A stretch of 64,000 bases of DNA from NCBI RefSeq assembly GCF_017744445.1, contig NZ_JAGIBH010000010.1:62001-126000 (forward strand), read 5' to 3'. The translations under genes and the position numbers were made by a program. This stretch comes from Caulobacter sp. (GTDB taxonomy: Bacteria; Pseudomonadota; Alphaproteobacteria; Caulobacterales; Caulobacteraceae). Below are positions 21,628 to 31,093 of the stretch, one piece after another; positions within the stretch are counted from its first letter, which is position 1; each line of letters starts with the position of its first letter. The notes below the pieces were generated by a model that made no database searches, was not told the origin of the DNA, and saw nothing but the letters and a program-made list of their open reading frames with translations.

Positions 21628-22214
21628 GCCTCAGCGATCGCCAGGTTCGGGACCCAGCACAGGAACGAGATGGCGCGGTACCAGGGCAGGAACGGCAGGT
21701 CGAGGACCATGACCGTCGGCAGGTAGAGCCGCAGAGTCATCGCCGCCAGGGTCAGGGCCCAGGAACGGATCATCCAGCGGCGATGCTCGGCAAAGCGCCC
21801 CTGCAACGCCGCGCGCCAGCCCAGCAGGTTCACCGCGATCCAGAGGATCGCGAGACTTCCAAAACCCAGCGAGGCGATCGGACCGGCCGAGGAGCCGGGC
21901 GCCAGAATCAGGCCCGCGGCGCCGCCGACCAGGCAGCCCAGCACATAGGTCCGGCCGATCCAACGGTGGGCGCCGGCTCGGCGCAGTACGGGCAGGAACT
22001 GCAACGAGCCCAGCACCAGGGCGGTGACCGCGCCGACGATGTGGACGACCAGCCAGGGGACGCCCAGCGGATTGCCCAGCGCCTCTTTCGGCGTGGTGGG
22101 CGGGTGCAGCAGATAGCGCGCGGAATAGGCGGCGACGCCCAGGCAGAGCAGGGCGGCCAGCAGCCAGAAGGCGCGGGCGGGCCAGCGGGGCGGGGTCAGG
22201 GCGGCGGTGGTCAA
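21609..22214 (-). CDS. DUF2306-like multipass membrane protein
   Basis: A 201-residue protein with about six predicted membrane helices (AFWLLAALLCLGVAAYSARYLL, HIVGAVTALVLGSLQFLPVL, YVLGCLVGGAAGLIL and others) and the HRWIGRTYVLG and HRRWMIRSWALTLAAMTLRLYLP patterns typical of DUF2306. The best start is TTG 22214, with GAGGA six bases upstream; no ATG is available and the longer open frame upstream is not credible. It is divergent from the LytTR gene, and such pairs are often functionally linked. Function unknown. Confidence 0.75.
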
Positions 22215-22319
22215 GGCGGGTCCTCGGCGTGATCTCGCCGAACGTCGTTGCGGCGATCGCCCCGGCTCGCTAGGCCTTGCTTCGCGAACGGCGCCAGGGC
22301 TGCGCGAACGGGATCGGGG

Positions 22320-23078
22320 ATGGCGGAGAGCACCAGCGCGAGGCGGCAATGGGCGGTCGACCTGGCGGTGCTGGTCGCCATTGGCCTGCTGATGGGCTTC
22401 CTCGGACCCTATGGCACCGTGCACATGCCGGCCGTGCCCGGCTACGTCTATTGGATGGCGTGCATGGTCGGCAGCGGCCTGATCGGCATCGTGCTGGATC
22501 ATTTGCTGGCGGGGCGTCTGACCCACACTTGGCTGCGCGTTGTCCTGGTTACGGCGCTGATGACCCCGCTGTGCGCTTTGCTGGTAATGACCAGCGCGGT
22601 GATCATCTTCCACGACCGCTACAGCTGGGCCGGGTTCTGGAGGTTGCTGCCGCAGGTATGGCCGATCGCCCTGGCGGTGATGGCCGTGCGCGCCCTGGTC
22701 TGGCGACCCCGGCCCCATCGCGTCGAGACCCGCACCGTCGTCGAACCGCCCCTGCCCGAGGCCGAAGCAGCCTTCCGCAAACGCCTGTCGGCCAAGCGGC
22801 GCGGCGCCCGGCTGATCGCCGTCGAAGCTCACGACCATTACCTCAAGGTCCACACCGACGCCGGCGAGGAGCTGATCACCCTGCGCTTCGCCGACGCCCT
22901 GGACGAACTGGCCAAGGTCCACGGCTGGCGCGTCCACCGCTCCTGGTGGGTCGCCGCCGAGGCGGTCGAAGGCGTGCGCTGGCGACGCGGGGCAGGGGAG
23001 GTGCGCCTCGTCGGCGGTCTGGAGGTTCCGGTCAGCCGGACATATGCGCCGGTGCTGAAAGAGGCGGGCTGGTTCTAG
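22320..23078 (+). CDS. Membrane-bound LytTR-family transcriptional regulator
   Basis: The 252-residue protein has about four N-terminal membrane helices (residues 12-125). The C-terminal LytTR DNA-binding domain includes GARLIAVEAHDHYLKVHTDAGEELITLRFADAL and VHRSWWVA. The start at ATG 22320 has GGGATCGGGG just upstream. There is no receiver domain, so the membrane part probably senses the signal directly. The divergent DUF2306 gene is the obvious candidate partner or target (inferred). Confidence 0.85.
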   Translation: MAESTSARRQWAVDLAVLVAIGLLMGFLGPYGTVHMPAVPGYVYWMACMVGSGLIGIVLDHLLAGRLTHTWLRVVLVTALMTPLCALLVMTSAVIIFHDRYSWAGFWRLLPQVWPIALAVMAVRALVWRPRPHRVETRTVVEPPLPEAEAAFRKRLSAKRRGARLIAVEAHDHYLKVHTDAGEELITLRFADALDELAKVHGWRVHRSWWVAAEAVEGVRWRRGAGEVRLVGGLEVPVSRTYAPVLKEAGWF

Positions 23079-24088
23079 CCGCCGCACGACTCCCGCACGA
23101 TCAGGTCGGTCGGCAGGGTCTCGGGCCCGTGGTCACCGGTCTGGTCCAGGATGCGGGAGACCAACAGGCGGCCGGCCTTGGAGGTGTCCTGCTTGATGGT
23201 GCTGAGGGCGGGGGTCGAGAGGCGGCTCAGCAGCATGTCGTCATAGCCGACCACCGAGACGTCTTCGGGCGCGCGCAGGCCGGCCTTCTGCAGGGCGCGG
23301 ATGGCGCCCAGGGCGATCAGGTCGGACGAGGCGAAGATGGCGTCGAAGGTCGCGCCTCGGCGTAGCAGGCGGCTGACGGCGGCTTCGGCGGACTCCATCT
23401 CGAAGTCGACGGGCAGCACCAGGGACGGCTCGGGCTCAAGGCCACTTTCGCGCAGGGCGTCCAGATAACCTTCGCGGCGCTGGGTGGCCTCGGGGTGGGT
23501 CTCGCCGAGAAACACGATCTTCTTGCGGCCCAGGCGGGCCAGGTGGAGCGTGGCGCGGCGGCCCCCCAGGAAGTTGTCCGAGCCGATCGAGCAGTATTTC
23601 TGGCCCGGCAGCTGGGCGCCCCAGACCACGAAGCGGGCGTCGGTGGCGGCCAGTTGGTTGAAGGCCTCGTGCAGGTCGCCTTGGCCCAGGAAGATCGTGC
23701 CATTGGCCCGGCTGGCGGTGACCGCCAGATAGAGGTCGTCATAGCTGGCCGGGGCCGTGTGACTGACGGTGAAGTCGCAGCCGCGATCGCGAGCGGCCTC
23801 GCCGATATTGGCCAAGAGCTCCAGGAAGAACGGGTGCGACAGCGGCAGCGGCCGGCCGTGGGTGCGCGGCAGGACGATGGCGATCGCCCCCTCGGCCCCA
23901 ATCGGGGCTGCGGGCATGTAGCGGCGGAACGAGTAGCCGCGCTCCTTGGCCAGGGCCCAGATCTTCTGCTTGGTCTTGGTGCTGATCGAGTGGTGGTCGT
24001 TCAGCGCCCGCGAGACGGTCGAGACCGAAACTCCGGCTATCGCCGCCAGGTCTTCAAGCGTGATGTTGTTGCTGTTATCGTCGGCCAT
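23075..24088 (-). CDS. LacI-family transcriptional regulator
   Basis: The 337-residue repressor has an N-terminal helix-turn-helix (ITLEDLAAIAGVSVSTVSRALNDHHSIS) with hinge helix, then a periplasmic-binding-protein-like effector domain (GYDDMLLSRLSTPALSTIKQD near the end). It is divergent from the sugar transporter across 51 bases and next to a TonB receptor/glycosidase locus, so it probably controls that regulon in response to a sugar. An inverted repeat, GCCCTA-N11-TAGGGC (24092-24114), lies between the two starts. The 3' end overlaps the LytTR gene by 4 bases. Confidence 0.93.
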   Translation of the reverse strand: MADDNSNNITLEDLAAIAGVSVSTVSRALNDHHSISTKTKQKIWALAKERGYSFRRYMPAAPIGAEGAIAIVLPRTHGRPLPLSHPFFLELLANIGEAARDRGCDFTVSHTAPASYDDLYLAVTASRANGTIFLGQGDLHEAFNQLAATDARFVVWGAQLPGQKYCSIGSDNFLGGRRATLHLARLGRKKIVFLGETHPEATQRREGYLDALRESGLEPEPSLVLPVDFEMESAEAAVSRLLRRGATFDAIFASSDLIALGAIRALQKAGLRAPEDVSVVGYDDMLLSRLSTPALSTIKQDTSKAGRLLVSRILDQTGDHGPETLPTDLIVRESCGG

Positions 24089-24139
24089 TGAGCCCTAGCT
24101 AACAAAAATAGGGCCGTAAGGCCGGGGGATAAGGAAGCT

Positions 24140-25678
24140 TTGCCAGGAGAGCCGCAAGACCTTGCGGGCGTGGCCTCGGCCGCGTCGCCGCCGGCCAAGG
24201 CCCGCCTGAGCTTCCTTCAGATCTGGAACATGTGCTGTGGCCTGTTCGGCGTGCAGATCGTCTGGGGTCTGCAGAACGTCAACACCAGCCGGATCTTCCA
24301 GACCCTGGGCGCGGACGTCAACGAACTGGCCATCCTGTGGATCGCCGCGCCCATCACGGGTCTCCTGGTGCAGCCGGTCATCGGCCATCTGAGCGACCGG
24401 ACCTGGGGGCGGCTGGGGCGTCGCCGACCCTACCTGCTGTACGGCTCGATCCTGACGGCCATGGCGCTGGTGCTGATGCCCAACGCCCCGACGGTGATCA
24501 CCGCGAGTCTCGCGCTGTGGCTGCTGACCGCCTCGATCAATGTCGCCATGGAGCCGTTCCGGGCCTTCGTCGCCGACAGCCTGCCCGACGAGCAGCGCAC
24601 GGCGGGCTTCGCCATGCAGGTGTTCTTCATCGGCGCGGGGGCGGTGTTCGCCTCGGCCTTGCCGTGGCTGCTGTCGCATGGCTTCGGCGTCTCGAGCCAG
24701 GCCGCGCCGGGTGTCCTGCCGCCGTCGGTGCACGCGGCCTTTTATGTCGGCGCCGCCGGCCTGATGATCGCGGTGCTGTGGACCGTGTTCACCACCACCG
24801 AGACGCCGCCCGAGCGCCTGGCCTCGGGCGCGCCGGCCATTCCCGCCCGCACCCCGTCGCCGGAGACGGTGGTCTGGATGCGGAGCAGCGGTCTGTTGTG
24901 GATCGCCGGCGCGGCCGTCGTCGGCCTGTGCGCCTTCCTGGGCCACTGGGGGCGCGAGATCTATGTGCTGGCGATCATGGGGGTGATCTTCGGCGCGGCC
25001 CAGCTGGCGACCAGCTGGCAACGCGGTCGAGGCCGCACCTCCGTCGGGCTGCTGGAGGTCGTGGAGGACATCGTTCACATGCCGCAGGTGCTCAAGCGCC
25101 TGGCGGTGGTGCAGTTCTTCACCTGGTTCGGGCTGTTCGCCCTGTGGATCTACGCCACGCCCGCCGTGACCGCCCGTCACTACGACACGGTCGACACCGC
25201 TTCGGCCGCCTACAATGCCGGAGCCGACTGGGTGGGGGTGCTGTTTGCAGGCTATAACGGCGTGGCCGCACTGGCTGCCCTGGCTTTGCCGCTGCTGGCC
25301 CGCCGGGTAGGACGGCCCGCCAGTCACGCCATCTGCCTGGCCCTGGGCGCGGCGGGGTTCGCCGGTTTCGTGCTGATCGACGATCCGGTGCTGCTGTGGA
25401 TCCCCATCGTCGGCATCGGCCTGGCCTGGGCGTCGATCATGTCGGCCCCCTACGCCATGCTCTCCAGCGCCGTGCCGCCCGGCAAGATGGGCGTCTATAT
25501 GGGGATCCATAACCTGTTCCTGGTGATCCCCCAGATGGTGGCCGCCACCATCCTGGGCCCGCTGGTCGCGCGCGTGCTGGGCGGCCAGGTGATCCTGGCC
25601 CTGGCCCTGGCCGCCGGGGCCTTCGCCATCGCCGCCGTGCTGGCCCTGACCGTGCGCGACCACGCCGAGCGCGGCTGA
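24140..25678 (+). CDS. Sugar:cation symporter of the GPH/MFS type
   Basis: A 512-residue polytopic transporter with about 12 helices. It has the GPH/SUT-like signature GHLSDRTWGRLGRRRPYLLYGS after helix 2 and an ANAP-type loop (MEPFRAFVADSLPDEQRTAGFA). It resembles the inner-membrane maltose/sucrose-type transporters found beside large TonB receptors in Caulobacter. The TTG start at 24140 has AAGGAAG 4-6 bases upstream. It should carry the oligosaccharide brought in by the TonB receptor into the cytoplasm; the exact sugar is unknown. Confidence 0.88.
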   Translation: MPGEPQDLAGVASAASPPAKARLSFLQIWNMCCGLFGVQIVWGLQNVNTSRIFQTLGADVNELAILWIAAPITGLLVQPVIGHLSDRTWGRLGRRRPYLLYGSILTAMALVLMPNAPTVITASLALWLLTASINVAMEPFRAFVADSLPDEQRTAGFAMQVFFIGAGAVFASALPWLLSHGFGVSSQAAPGVLPPSVHAAFYVGAAGLMIAVLWTVFTTTETPPERLASGAPAIPARTPSPETVVWMRSSGLLWIAGAAVVGLCAFLGHWGREIYVLAIMGVIFGAAQLATSWQRGRGRTSVGLLEVVEDIVHMPQVLKRLAVVQFFTWFGLFALWIYATPAVTARHYDTVDTASAAYNAGADWVGVLFAGYNGVAALAALALPLLARRVGRPASHAICLALGAAGFAGFVLIDDPVLLWIPIVGIGLAWASIMSAPYAMLSSAVPPGKMGVYMGIHNLFLVIPQMVAATILGPLVARVLGGQVILALALAAGAFAIAAVLALTVRDHAERG

Positions 25679-25733
25679 CCTCAGCCCATCCGATTTTGCG
25701 AGACGCCCCGTCATGGAGCGTCACTATCAGCTC

Positions 25734-25935
25734 TACGCAAAAATTGCGCAACAACTTTGCGTAACGCGGGTCGCAAAGTCTTATCTTATAAGGATCTTGC
25801 GTGCCATTGCGCCCCTTTTTGCGTAAATTTTCGTAACGCTGCTATTGCAACCGGCGCAAATTGGCGCAAAAACAACGCAACACGAGAGCGCGGCGGTCCA
25901 CGGCGATCGCCAAGAATTGCGCAAAAATTGCGTAA
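25734..25935. promoter_or_regulatory. Cluster of TTGCGYAA operator-like sites upstream of the TonB receptor
   Basis: The 449-base gap 25679-26127 has no credible gene. It contains five TTGCGYAA octamers at 25744, 25757, 25819, 25917 and 25928 and many CGCAA/TTGCG half-sites. The 13-bp palindrome CGCAAAAATTGCG occurs identically at 25736-25748 and 25920-25932. The pattern suggests repeated operators or a looping repressor such as the adjacent LacI protein. The half-site resembles the ACGCAA arm of known LacI/PurR-type operators. Confidence 0.7.
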
Positions 25936-26127
25936 ATCTCTCGCGGGGGAACGAAGGAGGGAACGGCGCTGCGGGCGCGCCTGTCCGGCTGGCGGGCACG
26001 AAGCGCGGCCGGATCATCGACATCACAAGATCAACCAACGTCGGCCCGCGCGGTGGGATCGGCGTGAACCGAACACAAAACGACCCGCGGTTCAGGCGCG
26101 GGCGCAAAGACCTTAGGGAGCAGAGGG

Positions 26128-29100
26128 ATGAGGAAGTTCGATTTCGGCCCCGGCCGGAAGTCGGTCCTGCGGGGGACTGTTTCGCTGGTGGCCCTGGCGA
26201 CCATCGGCATGGCCGGCCAGGCCTACGCACAGGCGACCGCCAAGAGCGATCCGGCCGACACCGTCGACGAGGTCGTCGTGGTGGGCGTGCGCAAGTCGCT
26301 GGAGACGGCGCAGAACATCAAGAAGAATTCCGACACGGTGGTCGACTCGATCACCGCGACCGACATCGGGGCCTTCCCCGACAAGTCCGTGGCCGAAGCG
26401 CTACAGCGCGTGCCCGGCATCACCGTCTCGCGCCTGCAGTCCAGCGACGACAGCTCGCACTTCTCGGCCGAGCCGGCCAGCGTGCTGATCCGCGGCCTGA
26501 CCCAGGTGCGCACCGAGTTCAACGGCCGTGACAGTTTCTCGGCCGACGCCAATCGCGGCCTGAACTTCAACGACATCTCGCCGGAACTGATGGCCGGCGT
26601 CGACAGCTACAAGAACCAGACGGCCGAGATGATCGAGGGTGGCATCGCCGGCACGGTCAATCTGCGCACCCGCCTGCCGTTCGACACCAAGGACCAGGTG
26701 ATCTCGGTCACCGGCAAGGCCAACTACGGCGACAAGTCCGAGAAGGTCACCTACGAGTACTCCGGCATCATCACCAAGAACTGGGACACCAGCATCGGTC
26801 GCGTCGGCGTGATGGCGAACTACGCCAATTCGCACGTCCTGACCCAGACCGAGGGCGTGGTCATGCAGCGCCTGGGCACGTTCTGCTCGGCCGGCTACCA
26901 GGACGCCTCGGGCAAGCCGATCGTCAAGTCGGATGGCACGATCGCCTGTACGGCCAACCCGTACGGCGGGTCGAGCTGGGTGTTCATCCCCGACCAGGTC
27001 AACTACTCGCAGGTCGTCTACGACCGTAAGCGCCACGGCACGGCGCTGGCCTTCCAGTACGAGAACAACGAAGGCAACGTCCGTTTCACCGCCCAGTACA
27101 ACGACAGCTACTACAAGAACGCCTGGCTCGAGCGCAGCGTGAACGTGGTGGGCTTTGGTCTGTGGGCCTCGCCGGCCTTCTCGCCGCAGACCACGGCCTT
27201 CCTGGCCCCGGCGCAAGGCACGCCGGCCTTCACCTTCGGCGCCGACGGCATGTTGACCTCGGGCACCATCACCCAGCCGACCGGCGACTGGGGCGGCAGC
27301 ACGGCCGACAACATCGCGCGCGGCTCGGCCGTCGCGGGCCTGCCGTTCGTCAACTACTGCGGCGCGGGCGCGACCTGCGCCACCCAGCGCCAGGGTCTCT
27401 ATATCGAGAACCAGGCCCGCAACTTCGACCACTCGGAGGGGACCAAGGACTTCTCGATGCATCTCGACTGGGATGTCAGCGAGAACCTGAAGACCAGCTT
27501 CGACAGCCAGTACATCAAGGCCGACACCAACAACTACGACATCCTGGTCGCCAACCGCACGATGGCCGACGCCAAGTACGCGGTGAACAAGGACGGCACG
27601 CCGCAGATCACCCTGCTGCCGGGCTCGAACGTCAACTACGCGCCGGGCGGCCTGGCCAACCCGCACAACTACTGGATCCCGTTCATCCAGGACCACTACG
27701 AGGACAACGACGCCAAGGAACTGGCCCTGCGCGCCGACGCCGAATACAGCTTCGGGGGCGGCGGCTGGCTGAACTCGCTGAAGGTCGGCGTGCGTTATGC
27801 CGACCGCAAACAGAACGTCCGCTACTCGACCTACAACTGGTCACCGGTGGCCGCGCCGTGGAACTGCAACGGCCCGGGCTTCAACGTCGACAACACCGCG
27901 CCGACCCCGTACCCGGCCGCCTGCGGTCGCACCGACACCTTCAAGGGTTACGGCGCGGGCATCTGGAGCGTCGACAGCCTGGGCGACTTCTACAACGGCA
28001 AGGTCTTCCCGAACGGCGACATGGTGTTCCTGAGCAAGGACACGCTGGCCGACCACGACGGGCTGATCAAGGCGCTGTCGGGCAAGACCACCAACTCGCC
28101 CATGCAGTGGACCCCGCTGTGCGAGCGCACCACCAACACCGAGGGCTGCTTCATCCCGCCCGAAATGCTGGAGGTGCAGGAGAAGACCAAGGCCGCCTAC
28201 GTCATGCTGCGCTTCGGCGGCGACGATAAGACGATCTTCGACGGCATCACCGTCCAGGGGAACGTCGGCGTCCGCTTCGTGCGCACCGACGTCCAGAGCT
28301 CGGGCGGCGTCGCCTTCCCGGTCAACACCTGGTACACGACCGCGGCCGCGATCCCGTGCGCCACGCCGCTATCGGGCAACAACGTCACCAACATCTCGTG
28401 CTGGCTGAAGCCCGACCTGCTGGCCTTCTCGAACGGCGGCTCGGCGCTGAACGACTATGGCCAGAAGCACGACAACTGGCTGCCCAGCTTCAACGTCCGC
28501 TTCGGCCTGACCGACAAGCATTTCGTCCGCTTCGCCGCCTCGCGCGCCCTGTCGCGCCCGGACTTCGGCCTGCTGCGCAACTATGTCGGTGTGCAGAGCC
28601 CGGCCATCAACACCGGCCCGGACTCGCCGTACATCATCTGGAACGACCCGAACGCCCCGCACACCGCGGCCAACGTCAAAGGCTATAACTTCCAGTTCAA
28701 CGCGGACTCCGGCTACGCGGCGCTGAAGCCGATCACCGCCGATCAGTTCGACGTGACGTACGAGAACTACTTCACGCCCTCCAGTTCGTTCACGGTGGCG
28801 GCGTTCTACAAGAAGCTGAACGGCAGCATCGCCTATGGCGAGTTCCTGCGGGAGTTCACCAACAACGGCGCGACCCAGAACGTGCTGGTGCGCGGTCCGC
28901 GCAACGGCAATGGCGGCGGCGAGCTGAAGGGCTTCGAGGTCTCGTACCAGACCTTCTTCGACTTCCTGCCGGGCCTGTGGAGCGGCCTGGGCGTGCAGGC
29001 CAACTGGACGCACACCAAGCAGTCGGGGATCAGCAACTCGAACCTGGCCAACCAGCCGGGCTATGCGGCCGGCGGCACCATCGCCTTCGGTGGCGGCCTG

Positions 29101-29493
29101 CAGGTCAACGGCCAGGTCATGGACAGTCACCGCCTCGCCGGCATCTCGGACAACGCCTACAACATCGTGGGCCTGTACGAGAAAGGTCCGATCGCGATGC
29201 GCCTGGCCTACAACTGGCGGTCCAAGTTCCTGACCAACAACCTCGACTGCTGCATCGGCATGCCGATCTACCAGAAGGCCGCCGGCTATCTGGACGGCTC
29301 GATCCGCTGGTCGGTCAACGACAAGGTCGAGGTGTCGGTGGAAGCGTCGAACCTGCTCAACACCACCTCGGTGTTCCAGCAGCAGGTGTTCGGCGACAGC
29401 GGCCTGACGCCCAACGCCAAGCCGGTCACCAAGGACACCGGCTGGATCCGCAACGACCGCCGTATCCAGTTCGGCGTCCGCGTGAAGTACTAG
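26128..29493 (+). CDS. TonB-dependent receptor for a carbohydrate ligand
   Basis: A 1,121-residue outer-membrane receptor. A signal peptide (cleaved near AYA|QA, residue 35) is followed by the TonB box VDEVVVVG, a plug domain (DIGAFPDKSVAEALQRVPGITVSRLQ) and a long barrel ending in RRIQFGVRVKY with the terminal aromatic expected for BAM insertion. The size and the plug motif fit the large Caulobacter sugar-receptor family. The ATG at 26128 follows a GGGAG ribosome site. It should import oligosaccharides handled by the GPH transporter, GH27 and GH97 enzymes. Expression is probably controlled through the TTGCGYAA leader. Confidence 0.95.
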   Translation: MRKFDFGPGRKSVLRGTVSLVALATIGMAGQAYAQATAKSDPADTVDEVVVVGVRKSLETAQNIKKNSDTVVDSITATDIGAFPDKSVAEALQRVPGITVSRLQSSDDSSHFSAEPASVLIRGLTQVRTEFNGRDSFSADANRGLNFNDISPELMAGVDSYKNQTAEMIEGGIAGTVNLRTRLPFDTKDQVISVTGKANYGDKSEKVTYEYSGIITKNWDTSIGRVGVMANYANSHVLTQTEGVVMQRLGTFCSAGYQDASGKPIVKSDGTIACTANPYGGSSWVFIPDQVNYSQVVYDRKRHGTALAFQYENNEGNVRFTAQYNDSYYKNAWLERSVNVVGFGLWASPAFSPQTTAFLAPAQGTPAFTFGADGMLTSGTITQPTGDWGGSTADNIARGSAVAGLPFVNYCGAGATCATQRQGLYIENQARNFDHSEGTKDFSMHLDWDVSENLKTSFDSQYIKADTNNYDILVANRTMADAKYAVNKDGTPQITLLPGSNVNYAPGGLANPHNYWIPFIQDHYEDNDAKELALRADAEYSFGGGGWLNSLKVGVRYADRKQNVRYSTYNWSPVAAPWNCNGPGFNVDNTAPTPYPAACGRTDTFKGYGAGIWSVDSLGDFYNGKVFPNGDMVFLSKDTLADHDGLIKALSGKTTNSPMQWTPLCERTTNTEGCFIPPEMLEVQEKTKAAYVMLRFGGDDKTIFDGITVQGNVGVRFVRTDVQSSGGVAFPVNTWYTTAAAIPCATPLSGNNVTNISCWLKPDLLAFSNGGSALNDYGQKHDNWLPSFNVRFGLTDKHFVRFAASRALSRPDFGLLRNYVGVQSPAINTGPDSPYIIWNDPNAPHTAANVKGYNFQFNADSGYAALKPITADQFDVTYENYFTPSSSFTVAAFYKKLNGSIAYGEFLREFTNNGATQNVLVRGPRNGNGGGELKGFEVSYQTFFDFLPGLWSGLGVQANWTHTKQSGISNSNLANQPGYAAGGTIAFGGGLQVNGQVMDSHRLAGISDNAYNIVGLYEKGPIAMRLAYNWRSKFLTNNLDCCIGMPIYQKAAGYLDGSIRWSVNDKVEVSVEASNLLNTTSVFQQQVFGDSGLTPNAKPVTKDTGWIRNDRRIQFGVRVKY

Positions 29494-29504
29494 TCTAGAG
29501 GAAC

Positions 29505-29547
29505 GGCGCCGCGATCACCGTCGCGGCGCCGGACCCATTCGAGGTCC
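29505..29547 (+). promoter_or_regulatory. Intercistronic hairpins between the receptor and the halogenase-like gene
   Basis: A perfect 10-bp stem (GGCGCCGCGA / TCGCGGCGCC, 6-nt loop, 29505-29530) is followed directly by a 5-bp stem (GGACC / GGTCC, to 29547), just before the next start. There is no T-run. It may stabilise the receptor mRNA or partly reduce read-through. Confidence 0.6.
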
Positions 29548-29551
29548 GGCC

Positions 29552-31093
29552 ATGCGGGCAGACAGCTTCAAAGTCGTCATCGTCGGCGGAGGCACGGCGG
29601 GATGGATGTGCGCGGCCGGCATGGCCCGTCTTCTGGACCCGCGCGACTACGCCATCACTCTGGTCGAGTCCGACGAGATCGCCACGGTGGGCGTGGGCGA
29701 AGCCACCCTGCCGCACATCAAGACCTTCAACGGCATGCTGGGCATCGACGAAGTCGAGTTCATGCGTGAGACCCAGGGGTCGTTCAAGCTCGGCATCGAG
29801 TTCAGGAACTGGGGCGCAAAAGGTGCGCGCTACGTCCACCCGTTCGGCACGTTCGGCGAGCCGTGGGCAGGCGTCGACTTCCAGCACCACTGGACCCGCG
29901 CCAAGCTGGCGGGGCTGAACGCGGCGCCGCTGCAGGACTATTCGTACGCCGTGGCCGCGTGCCGGGCGAACGCCTTCGAGTTTCCGAACGAGGACCAGAA
30001 GTCCATCCGTTCGATCTATGCCTACGCCTACCATTTCGACGCCGGGCTCTATGCTGCCTATCTGCGGCGGTGGTCGACGGCGCGGGGCGTCAATCGCATC
30101 GAGGGCCTGGTCACCGACATCGCTCAGGACGGCGAGCGCGGCGACATCACCGCCATCACCTTGAAGTCCGGCCAGCGGATCGAGGGCGATCTCTTCATCG
30201 ACTGCTCGGGTTTCTGCTCGCTGCTGCTGGGCGGGAAGATGGGCGCCGCGTGGGAGGACTGGACACAGTGGCTGCCGTGCGACCGCGCCCTGGCCGTGCC
30301 CTGCGGCCGGGCCGGCGAGTTCACCCCCTACACCCGCTCCACCGCCCAGGAGGGCGGCTGGATCTGGCGCATCCCACTGCAGCACCGCACCGGCAACGGC
30401 TATGTCTTCTCCAGCGCCTTCATGGACGAGGAGAAGGCGCGCGAGACCCTGTTGGCTCAGCTGGATGCGCCTGCCCAGGCCGAGCCCAAGCTGCTGCGGT
30501 TCGCCGCCGGTCGCCGCAAGTCGGGCTGGACCCGCAACGTCGTGGCCATGGGCTTGGCGAGCGGCTTCCTGGAGCCGCTTGAGAGCACCAGCATCTTCCT
30601 GATCCAGGCGGCGGTGGTCGACCTGATCAACCTGATGCCGACCAGGCGGACGGGCATGGATCCGCGCCTGGCCTCCGAGTTCAACCGGCTGTTCGAGATC
30701 CAGTACGACCGGATCCGCGATTTCCTGATCCTGCACTACCGGCTGAACCAGCATCACGGCCAGCCGCTGTGGGATCACGTGCGGACCATGGAGATCCCCG
30801 CCAGCCTGGAGGAGAAACTGGCCCTGTGGGAGGGCCGCGCCGGCCTTCCGGACTACAAGTACGGCCTGTTCTCGCGTGACAGCTGGCTGTCGGTGCTGGA
30901 AGGGCAGGGGCTGACGCCGCGCGCCTATGACCGCCTGGCCGAAACCATGCCGCTGGACGTGCTGGGCGCGAAGCTGGCGGACCTGAAGACGCGGATCGAC
31001 ACGAACGTGGGGGCAATGAGCTCGCACGCCGACTTCATCGCGCGGTATGCGCCGGGCGCGGTTCCGGCGCCGCTGAAGGCGGTGGGCCAGTGA
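29552..31093 (+). CDS. FAD-dependent Trp-halogenase-like protein (intact motifs)
   Basis: A 513-residue member of the PF04820 family. It has the FAD-binding VGGGTAGW at the N-terminus, the conserved lysine at position 79 (GSFKLG), equivalent to the catalytic lysine of PrnA, the WIWRIP motif at 270-275, and GLASGFLEPLESTSI. All catalytic features are present. Homologues of this type sit beside TonB receptors and sugar genes in Caulobacterales, where their substrate is unknown, so 'tryptophan' is only the family name. The next gene overlaps it by 4 bases and encodes a degenerate paralogue. Confidence 0.9.
   Translation: MRADSFKVVIVGGGTAGWMCAAGMARLLDPRDYAITLVESDEIATVGVGEATLPHIKTFNGMLGIDEVEFMRETQGSFKLGIEFRNWGAKGARYVHPFGTFGEPWAGVDFQHHWTRAKLAGLNAAPLQDYSYAVAACRANAFEFPNEDQKSIRSIYAYAYHFDAGLYAAYLRRWSTARGVNRIEGLVTDIAQDGERGDITAITLKSGQRIEGDLFIDCSGFCSLLLGGKMGAAWEDWTQWLPCDRALAVPCGRAGEFTPYTRSTAQEGGWIWRIPLQHRTGNGYVFSSAFMDEEKARETLLAQLDAPAQAEPKLLRFAAGRRKSGWTRNVVAMGLASGFLEPLESTSIFLIQAAVVDLINLMPTRRTGMDPRLASEFNRLFEIQYDRIRDFLILHYRLNQHHGQPLWDHVRTMEIPASLEEKLALWEGRAGLPDYKYGLFSRDSWLSVLEGQGLTPRAYDRLAETMPLDVLGAKLADLKTRIDTNVGAMSSHADFIARYAPGAVPAPLKAVGQ

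Noticed and set aside
25757..26116. A 119-codon frame in the leader of the sugar receptor.
   Set aside because: No ribosome site, arginine-rich random composition, and it is built from the TTGCG repeat region; a regulatory leader explains it better.
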